DNA of 18,894 nt, from NCBI GenBank assembly GCA_016875665.1, contig VGPA01000004.1:1-18894 (forward strand), read 5' to 3'. The stretch's first letter is position 1; each line of letters opens with the position of its first letter. Shown piece by piece: positions 14,020 to 18,894 of the stretch. The notes under the pieces were generated by a model, which was given only the letters and a program-made list of their open reading frames with translations, was not told where the DNA came from and made no database searches. Origin of the DNA: Chloroflexota bacterium (GTDB lineage Bacteria; Chloroflexota; Limnocylindria; P2-11E). A program made the translations under genes and the position numbers.

Positions 14020-15038
14020 CCGCCGCGATGACCCCGCGCGAGCGGGTCGCGGCGGCGCTCGCCGGTGGCGAGGTGGACCGCGTGCCGCTCGCGCTCTGGC
14101 GCCACTTCTACGCCGAGGAGCGCGAGGCACGGACGCTCGCCGACGTCACCGTCGCCTTCACGAAGCGCCACGACATGGACCTGGTGAAGCTCAACTCGCG
14201 CGCCGACTACCAGGCCGAGCCGTGGGGCACCTCGTACACCTCCGTCGAGCCCAAGGTGTACGGGTACGCGGTGAAGGGCCCCGACGACTGGGCGCGCATC
14301 ACGCCGCGCGGGCTGGGTGAGGCGTCGTTCCAGGACCTCCTCGAAGGCCTGCGCCTGGTTCGCGCCGCGCTCCCCGACCGGCCCCTGCTCGCGACGATCT
14401 TCACGCCCCTCGGCGTGCTCGGGCGGCTCGCGCCGGCGGTGCAGGTGCTCGAGGACATCCGGCTCCGCCCCGGCGCGGTCCTCGGTGCCCTGGACGCGGT
14501 GGCCGAGACGATGCGGGCGCTCGCGGCGGCCGCGTGCGAGATCGCCGACGGCATCTTCCTCGCCACGACCGCGGTCCCGTGGTGGCCGGACGGGTGGGGC
14601 GGTCCGCCGACGGCGGTCCCGCACCTCTCCGCCGCCGAGTACGCACGGTTCGGCACCCCCTTCGATCTCCGGGTGCTGGACGGGGCGAAGGGTGCGCGGG
14701 TCACAATGATGCATGTGTGCGGTGATCAGGCGCCGGTCCTGGCGCTCGGGGCGGCGTATCCCGTGAGCGCCGTGTCGTGGAACGTCGACGGCCGCGGGCA
14801 TCCCGCGCTCGATGAGGCGAGGCGCGCGTTCGGCGGCAAGGCCGTCGTGGGCGGGCTGTCGAACCCCGCGATGCACTACGCGGAGCGGGCGCGCCGCGAT
14901 GCCCGGGACGGCGTCGCCCGCACCGGCGGGCGCGGCTGGATCGCCTCCGGCGCGTGCACCATCCCGGTCACCTCATCGGGCGAAGCGATCGACGCGGCGC
15001 GTGACGTCCTGCGGAGCCCCGCGGTGGCGGCGCGATGA
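14016..15038 (+). CDS. Uroporphyrinogen decarboxylase-fold protein, MtaA-like methyltransferase type
   Basis: A 340-residue UroD-superfamily TIM barrel starting with the usual TPRERVAAALAGGEVDRVP. It lacks the N-terminal arginine-rich active-site segment of true HemE. It does have a zinc-site pattern of corrinoid methyltransferases such as MtaA: His233-x-Cys235 in HVCGD and Cys314 in SGACTIP. A role in methyl transfer, or in a decarboxylase- or ether-cleaving-like reaction on the imported compound, is more likely than haem synthesis; no corrinoid protein is nearby. GTG 14016 overlaps the RutA-like stop; ATG 14028 is an alternative start twelve bases on. Its stop overlaps the first permease (ATGA). 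The superfamily call is firm, the function open. Confidence 0.83.
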   Translation: MTAAMTPRERVAAALAGGEVDRVPLALWRHFYAEEREARTLADVTVAFTKRHDMDLVKLNSRADYQAEPWGTSYTSVEPKVYGYAVKGPDDWARITPRGLGEASFQDLLEGLRLVRAALPDRPLLATIFTPLGVLGRLAPAVQVLEDIRLRPGAVLGALDAVAETMRALAAAACEIADGIFLATTAVPWWPDGWGGPPTAVPHLSAAEYARFGTPFDLRVLDGAKGARVTMMHVCGDQAPVLALGAAYPVSAVSWNVDGRGHPALDEARRAFGGKAVVGGLSNPAMHYAERARRDARDGVARTGGRGWIASGACTIPVTSSGEAIDAARDVLRSPAVAAR

Positions 15039-15898
15039 CCGTGCGGGAGGCCGCGATCGAGACCCGCCCCGACCTCGTGGACGCCGGGATCGCCGTCCGC
15101 AGGCTCACGCGGCGCGATGTCCTGATCGGCCTGGTCAACCGCTTCTGGCCCGGGGTCTTCGGGTTCGCGGTGTTCTTCGGGGTGTGGGAGGGGGTCGTCC
15201 GCATCACGGACACACCCGCGTTCATCATCCCCACGCCGTCCTTCGTGCTCGCGGCATTCTTTCCCCGCCTGCCCGGCCTGCTGGCCGAGCTCGTCTACAC
15301 GCTCGCCGCGGCGTCGATCGGGCTCGTGATCGGCCTCGCCATCGGCATCATCGGCGCGGTCCTGATGGTCCACTGGCGCATCCTCGAGCGCGGGCTCTTT
15401 CCGATCGCCGTGCTGATCAAGCTGGTGCCGTTCGTCGCACTGGCGCCGCTGCTCATCGTGTGGATCGGGTACGACCTGAAGCCCAAGATTTTCCTCGCCG
15501 CCCTGATCACGTACTTCCCGGTGCTTGTGAACATGATCACGGGGCTCCGCTCCGTCGACGAGCAGGCGCTCGAGTTCTTCCGCACCGTCGGGTCGAGCCG
15601 CTGGGAGATCCTCTGGCGGCTGCGCTGGCAGGCGTCGCTGCCGTACCTCATGGCGTGCCTCAAGGTGGTGGGGCACCTCGCGATCGTCGGCGCGACGGTG
15701 GGCGAGTACTTCGGCTCGAAGAACGGCATCGGCATGGTCATCGCGCGCACGAGCGAGATGCTCCAGATCCAGGGCCTGTTCTCGGCCGCCCTGCTCATGG
15801 CGCTCCTGGGCAGCGCGCTGGTGATCCTCACGAACACGTGGGAGCGGCGCGTCGTCTACTGGCACGAATCGGTGCGCACGTCGGGCGGGCGCGGATGA
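15035..15898 (+). CDS. ABC transporter permease, SsuC/TauC type (first of two)
   Basis: A 287-residue inner-membrane permease of the binding-protein-dependent transport family. About six hydrophobic segments are seen, near residues 40-56, 88-113, 120-145, 151-170, 210-225 and 247-267. The cytoplasmic EAA loop that contacts the ATPase is at about 178-207 (EFFRTVG, then WQASLP). This subfamily imports sulfonates, nitrate or pyrimidine precursors. ATG 15035 overlaps the UroD-like stop, and its own stop overlaps the second permease (ATGA on both sides). The C-terminus WHESVRTS is echoed by WHESERVS in the second permease, showing that the two are paralogues. No ATPase gene accompanies them. Confidence 0.9.
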   Translation: MTVREAAIETRPDLVDAGIAVRRLTRRDVLIGLVNRFWPGVFGFAVFFGVWEGVVRITDTPAFIIPTPSFVLAAFFPRLPGLLAELVYTLAAASIGLVIGLAIGIIGAVLMVHWRILERGLFPIAVLIKLVPFVALAPLLIVWIGYDLKPKIFLAALITYFPVLVNMITGLRSVDEQALEFFRTVGSSRWEILWRLRWQASLPYLMACLKVVGHLAIVGATVGEYFGSKNGIGMVIARTSEMLQIQGLFSAALLMALLGSALVILTNTWERRVVYWHESVRTSGGRG

Positions 15899-16713
15899 GG
15901 AGCCTGCAGCGCGTCTTCGTGAACGAGGCCTTGCCGCCCCTGATCGCGTTCATCGTGCTCATCCTGCTATGGGAAGGGGTCGTGCGCGGTCTCGGCATCC
16001 CGATCTATCTGCTGCCGGCGCCTTCCGCCTCGATCGAGACCCTGTTCCGCCTGCTTTCGGCGGGGTGGACCGAGCCGACGTACGTGGGCGGCCCCCCGAC
16101 CGGGATCATGCGCGACGCGTACGTCACGCTCACCGAGGCGGTGGTCGGGCTCGTCGCCGGCAGCATCACCGGGCTCGCGCTCGGCACGCTGATGGCGCAC
16201 TCGCGCTTCGCGGAGCAATCGATCTACCCGGTCGTCGCGGCGCTGCGCGCCACGCCCATCATCGCCATCGCCCCGATCTTCATCATCTGGTTCGGGGTGG
16301 GCGTCGCGCCCAAGGCGGTCGTCGCCGCGATCTCGACCTTCTTCCCGATGCTGGTGAACTCGGTCGTCGGCATGCGGTCGATCGATCCGCAGACGCTGGA
16401 GTTCTTCCAGAGCGTCCGCGCCTCGACCCGGGAGATCTTCTGGAATCTGCGCGTGCCCAACACGCTGCCGTACTTCTTCACGGGGCTTCGTCTGTGCGTG
16501 AGCCTCGCGCTCATCGGCGCGATGGTGGGCGAGCTCGTGGGCTCCCGCGAGGGGCTCGGGCACATGATGATCGCGACGGCCGTGCAGCTGCGGACCACGG
16601 AGACGTTCAGCGGGATCGTCGTGCTCTCGGCGATCGGCATCACCCTCACCGCCATCGTTCAGGTCGTCCAGGCCCGCGTGCTCTCCTGGCACGAATCCGA
16701 GCGCGTCAGCTGA
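15895..16713 (+). CDS. ABC transporter permease, SsuC/TauC type (second of two)
   Basis: A 272-residue permease, paralogous to its upstream neighbour. Hydrophobic segments lie near residues 12-29, 76-100, 112-134, 139-158, 198-216 and 237-262; the EAA loop at about 167-193 reads EFFQSVRAS then VPNTLP. It has a longer periplasmic stretch (about 40-75) than the first permease. Most SsuC-type importers use one permease as a homodimer, so a tandem pair suggests a heterodimer or two importers sharing partners. ATG 15895 overlaps the previous stop. It ends the four-gene operon and converges on the hydantoinase gene, with a long hairpin between the stops. Confidence 0.9.
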   Translation: MRSLQRVFVNEALPPLIAFIVLILLWEGVVRGLGIPIYLLPAPSASIETLFRLLSAGWTEPTYVGGPPTGIMRDAYVTLTEAVVGLVAGSITGLALGTLMAHSRFAEQSIYPVVAALRATPIIAIAPIFIIWFGVGVAPKAVVAAISTFFPMLVNSVVGMRSIDPQTLEFFQSVRASTREIFWNLRVPNTLPYFFTGLRLCVSLALIGAMVGELVGSREGLGHMMIATAVQLRTTETFSGIVVLSAIGITLTAIVQVVQARVLSWHESERVS

Positions 16714-16725
16714 TCGTCGCGGCGT

Positions 16726-16762
16726 ACCGCCCACCGGTGCGGGCCCAAGCCCGCTAGGCGGT
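16726..16762. terminator. Two-part hairpin between convergent genes
   Basis: An inner 6-bp stem (16739-16744 with 16749-16754, loop CCAA) is enclosed by an outer 6-bp stem (ACCGCC 16726-16731 with GGCGGT 16757-16762). It sits at the ends of the permease operon and the hydantoinase gene and overlaps the latter's stop. There is no T tract, so a bidirectional terminator or mRNA-end stabiliser is only possible. Confidence 0.35.
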
Positions 16763-18133
16763 CTCGGCCTGCGCGCCGGGGCGGAGCACCACCGCACTCC
16801 CCGGATTCATGCGCGGCTCCCCGTTCTCGAAGATCACCTCGCCGCGCCGCAGCGTGAGCACCGGCCAGCCCTTGAGCGGCATGCCCTCGAACACGCTCGT
16901 GTAACGGCTGCGCGTCCGGTCGGGTCCCACTTCCGCCTCGCGCTCGAGGTCGACCGCGACGAGGTCCGCGTCGGCGCCCACCGCGATCGCGCCCTTGCGC
17001 GGCGCGATGCCGAACGTGCGCGCGGGCCCGAGCGCGGTCACCTCCGCCAGCCGCTCGGCGGTGAGGCGGCCTCGGAGCAGCCCGGTGGTGATGAGCGAGG
17101 GGAGCATCGTGGCGAGACCGGCGAAGCCGGGCCGCTCGTCCCATACCGTCGCGCCCGACTTGAGGATCGGCACGTGGTCGGTGCCGACGGTCGTGACCGA
17201 CCCCTCGGTGATGCCTTGCCAGAGGCGGTCCTGGTCCGCTCTGCTCCGGATCGGCGGGCTCACCTTCCCGAACGCCGGGCTGCGCTTGGTGAGCTGAGGG
17301 TCGTCCTCGGTCAGCGCGAGATAGTGCGGGCAGGTCTCGAGCACGACCTTCACGCCCTCGCGCATGGCGACGGCGGCGTGGTCGACGGCCTCGCCCACGG
17401 TGGTGTGCACCACGTAGAGCGGGCAGCCGGTCTCGCGCGAGAGTCGGATCGCGCGGTCCACGGCCTCAGCCTCGACGAACGGCGGACGGCCCGCCGCGTA
17501 CGCGCCGAGGTCCTGGCGGCCGCTCTTGTGCGAACGATCGGTCAGCAGGTGGTAGAGGGGGTAGTTCTCGGCGTGCACCATGCAGTAGGCGTACGGCCCG
17601 AGCGCGCGGATCTTCTCCATCGCCGACCAGATCACGTCGTCGGTGACCGAGACGAGGCCGATCGGGTTCCCCGGGGCGTAGCCGCCCATGTACAGCTTGT
17701 ACGAGCGCACGCCGAAGCGCTTCGCGCACTCCGGGATCTCCTCGACCTGCTCGAACGAGGAGACGATGAGGTGGAAGGCGGTGTCCTGGGTCATGTTCGC
17801 CTGGGCGGTGGCGATGTCGCCGGGGACGGTCTCGAGCAGCTTGGTCGGGCTGCGGCGGAACTGGAGCAGCGTCGTGACGCCGCCCGCCGCCGCGCTCTCG
17901 CACTCCGTGCGGCAGTTCTGCTCATACGGGAACGCACCGCCGAGGTGGACGTGCGGATCCACGAGCCCGGGCAGCACGAGCCGCCCCGCGCAGTCGATGC
18001 GGCGCTCGGCCGGTCCGAGGTCGCGCTCGTCGCCGATGGCCGCGATGCGGCCGTCCCGGACCGCGAGGGCGCCGTGGAGGACGCCCGACGGCGTGACGAG
18101 GCGCGCGTTCGTGACGAGGAGGTCGGCGCTCAC
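16754..18133 (-). CDS. Dihydropyrimidinase/hydantoinase-family cyclic amidohydrolase
   Basis: A 459-residue metal-dependent amidohydrolase that would open cyclic amides such as dihydropyrimidines, hydantoins, allantoin or dihydroorotate. The binuclear zinc ligands are all visible: His61-x-His63 (DPHVHLGG), the carboxylated Lys146 (SYKLYMGG), His187 (MVHAEN), His243 (VVHTT) and Asp319 (GTDHVP). Spacing follows D-hydantoinase closely. GTG 18133 gives this standard numbering; ATG 18148 is possible, and neither has a good ribosome site. It is divergent from the SsuE-type reductase with under 40 bp between starts, so the promoters must overlap the coding regions. Combined with RutA-, RutB- and formamidase-like genes it suggests use of cyclic and linear amides as nitrogen sources (inference). 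Confidence 0.88.
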   Translation of the reverse strand: MSADLLVTNARLVTPSGVLHGALAVRDGRIAAIGDERDLGPAERRIDCAGRLVLPGLVDPHVHLGGAFPYEQNCRTECESAAAGGVTTLLQFRRSPTKLLETVPGDIATAQANMTQDTAFHLIVSSFEQVEEIPECAKRFGVRSYKLYMGGYAPGNPIGLVSVTDDVIWSAMEKIRALGPYAYCMVHAENYPLYHLLTDRSHKSGRQDLGAYAAGRPPFVEAEAVDRAIRLSRETGCPLYVVHTTVGEAVDHAAVAMREGVKVVLETCPHYLALTEDDPQLTKRSPAFGKVSPPIRSRADQDRLWQGITEGSVTTVGTDHVPILKSGATVWDERPGFAGLATMLPSLITTGLLRGRLTAERLAEVTALGPARTFGIAPRKGAIAVGADADLVAVDLEREAEVGPDRTRSRYTSVFEGMPLKGWPVLTLRRGEVIFENGEPRMNPGSAVVLRPGAQAETA

Positions 18134-18172
18134 TAGGCTGCATAGCATGCGCGCGAACGCCGCAGGACGCCA

Positions 18173-18679
18173 GTGAGCCTCCGCCTCCCGCCCGCCCCCC
18201 GGATCGTCGGTGTCGTCGGGAACCCCAAGGGCGGCTCCCGAACGCTGCGGGCCGCGCGGGCGCTGGCGGACGCCGTTGCCGCCCGAACCGCCGGGACGGT
18301 GGGGGAGATCGTCGACCTGGTCACGCTGGGCGGCGCACTCTTCACCTTCGGCTCGCCCGAGGTGAAGCGAGCGCTCGACACGGTGCTGGCGGCGGACGCG
18401 ATCGTTGTCGCGACCCCGGTGTACAAGGCGTCCTATACCGGCGTCCTCAAGTCGTTTTTCGACCACGTCAGCCAGGGCCAGCTCGCGCCGCGCGTTGCGT
18501 TCCCGCTCATGGTAGGCGGCGCCCCGATCCACGCCCTGGCGGTGGAGGTGCACCTCAGGCCGCTCCTGGTCGAGGTGGGGGCCACCTGCGTGACGCCCGG
18601 GCTGTACGTCCTCGAGGCCGAGATCGAGCAGGTCGAGCGCACCGCCGCGGACTACGCCGGAAGGTTGCCGCTCGGCTGA
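18173..18679 (+). CDS. ssuE: SsuE-type NAD(P)H-dependent FMN reductase
   Basis: A 168-residue flavodoxin-fold reductase that makes FMNH2 for two-component monooxygenases. The FMN-phosphate loop GNPKGGSR is at residues 16-23; the SsuE signature TPVYKASYTGVLKSFFD at 81-97 and the FPLMVGGAPIHALAVEV strand-helix at about 110-126 match SsuE position by position. It is the obvious partner for the SsuD-like (4116) and RutA-like (12871) monooxygenases, though in separate transcription units. GTG 18173 has AGGA five bases upstream. A hairpin with a short T run follows the stop at 18701-18731, then the SBP3 leader, so this may be a single-gene unit. The family call is strong; which oxygenase it serves is inference. 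Confidence 0.9.
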   Translation: MSLRLPPAPRIVGVVGNPKGGSRTLRAARALADAVAARTAGTVGEIVDLVTLGGALFTFGSPEVKRALDTVLAADAIVVATPVYKASYTGVLKSFFDHVSQGQLAPRVAFPLMVGGAPIHALAVEVHLRPLLVEVGATCVTPGLYVLEAEIEQVERTAADYAGRLPLG

Positions 18680-18698
18680 CGGCGTCACCCGGCGGCCA

Positions 18699-18762
18699 TT
18701 GACAGTCAGCGCTGGGGGCGCGACTGTCTTTCCTGAGGGGATGATGTCTCGCAGTGCGAGAC
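18699..18762 (+). promoter_or_regulatory. Promoter and leader element before SBP3
   Basis: TTGACA (18699-18704) is a consensus -35; no convincing -10 was found. TGAGGG (18734-18739) follows at exactly the same distance as before SBP2 (35 bases from TTGAC). A perfect 7-bp hairpin GTCTCGC-AGT-GCGAGAC (18746-18762) contains the shared core CGCAGTGCG, 33 bases before the TTG start. Confidence 0.5.
18701..18731 (+). terminator. Hairpin with T run after the FMN reductase
   Basis: GACAGTC (18701-18707) pairs with GACTGTC (18722-18728) and GCGC (18709-18712) with GCGC (18718-18721), with one bulged A and loop TGGGG, followed by TTT. It lies 21 bases after the stop at 18679. The left arm overlaps the TTGACA of the proposed SBP3 promoter. 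Confidence 0.55.
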
Positions 18763-18791
18763 GGCATGTGCGGATCGTCCGGGAGGCATCC

Positions 18792-18894
18792 TTGGACACT
18801 CGGATCTCGCGTCGTACAGCACTCACCGGCGCGGCGGCCACGGCGGTGGCGATCGTCATGGGCGCGTGTGCGCAGCAGACGCCCTCGGCTTCCT
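18792..18894 (+). CDS. ABC transporter substrate-binding protein, N-terminal part (SBP3)
   Basis: The first 34 codons of a gene cut by the right edge. The translation shows a twin-arginine signal (ISRRTAL, Arg7-Arg8 after the TTG start), a hydrophobic Ala-rich stretch and a lipobox MGAC, then a polar linker. The design closely follows SBP2, and the same leader motif precedes both, so it is most likely a third SBP of this type; the ligand-binding domain is outside the window. TTG 18792 follows GGAGG at five-base spacing. In-frame ATGs at 18741 and 18744 are alternatives, but they would add a long basic segment and place the conserved hairpin inside the coding region. Confidence 0.7.
   Translation, partial: MDTRISRRTALTGAAATAVAIVMGACAQQTPSAS

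Noticed and set aside
12622..14130. The minus-strand frame continuing upstream of the CoxL remnant
   Set aside because: The open frame extends beyond 12621, but its translation is antisense to CoxG-like and RutA-like coding sequence and carries no CoxL motifs, so the remnant was ended at about 12621.
14016..15038. hemE, haem-pathway uroporphyrinogen decarboxylase
   Set aside because: The fold is right, but the N-terminal Arg-rich HemE signature is absent and the His-x-Cys...Cys zinc pattern points to MtaA-like proteins.
18741..18791. ATG 18741 or 18744 as the SBP3 start
   Set aside because: In frame and open, but spacing to the GAGGGG is too short and it would put a long basic extension before the Tat signal; TTG 18792 with GGAGG fits better and matches the SBP2 layout.
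1..18894. CRISPR array, tRNA/rRNA, insertion sequence or prophage genes
   Set aside because: No regularly spaced repeats, tRNA-like cloverleaf, transposase or phage protein was recognised.

Overview
The window is 18.9 kb of very GC-rich bacterial chromosome. Genes are tightly packed, GTG starts are common, and 4-nt stop/start overlaps (GTGA or ATGA) recur. The mix of NMT1/SsuA-type substrate-binding proteins, luciferase-like monooxygenases, a Cox-type gene remnant and amide/cyclic-amide hydrolases resembles soil or subsurface lineages such as Candidatus Rokubacteria, or GC-rich Proteobacteria. That placement is an impression from gene content; no marker gene is present. I saw no rRNA, tRNA, CRISPR array, insertion sequence or phage gene.

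Layout. 1-536 is the C-terminal part of a substrate-binding protein (SBP1), followed by a hairpin. 606-2449 holds a HpaI-type aldolase coupled to an FMN-dependent 2-hydroxyacid oxidase. 2454-3488 (minus) is an acetamidase/formamidase, divergent from a small cupin (3617-3985). 4116-6166 is a coupled pair of luciferase-like (LLM) oxidoreductases, the first SsuD-like. 6199-6882 (minus) is an isochorismatase-family cysteine hydrolase, divergent from a Rieske oxygenase (7001-7930) coupled to an FGGY kinase (7927-9354); the intergenic region has an operator-like repeat array. 9462-10496 is a complete Tat/lipoprotein-type SBP2, with a promoter and leader before it and a good terminator after it. 10599-12427 (minus) is a cysteine-synthase-family enzyme coupled to pxpA.

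12442-12793 is a scar: the C-terminal end of a CoxL-type molybdopterin dehydrogenase subunit on the minus strand abuts the C-terminal end of a CoxG-like protein on the plus strand, and both have lost their N-terminal parts. 12871-16713 is a four-gene overlapping operon: RutA-like monooxygenase, UroD-family (MtaA-like) protein and two SsuC-type permeases. 16754-18133 (minus) is a dihydropyrimidinase/hydantoinase-family amidohydrolase, divergent from an SsuE-type FMN reductase (18173-18679). The window ends inside SBP3 (from 18792).

How the genes may work together (inference): SBPs and permeases bring in small N- or S-containing organic compounds; SsuD-like and RutA-like monooxygenases, fed with FMNH2 by the SsuE-type reductase, oxidise them; RutB-like, hydantoinase, formamidase and oxoprolinase-type hydrolases open or deaminate the amide products. 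No ABC ATPase is present, so the importer is incomplete here. The most notable sequence-level observations are the double-truncated coxL/coxG junction, a leader motif (TTGAC, TGAGGG, then a CGCAGTGCG hairpin) shared by two SBP genes, and a direct-repeat/palindrome array between the isochorismatase and Rieske genes.
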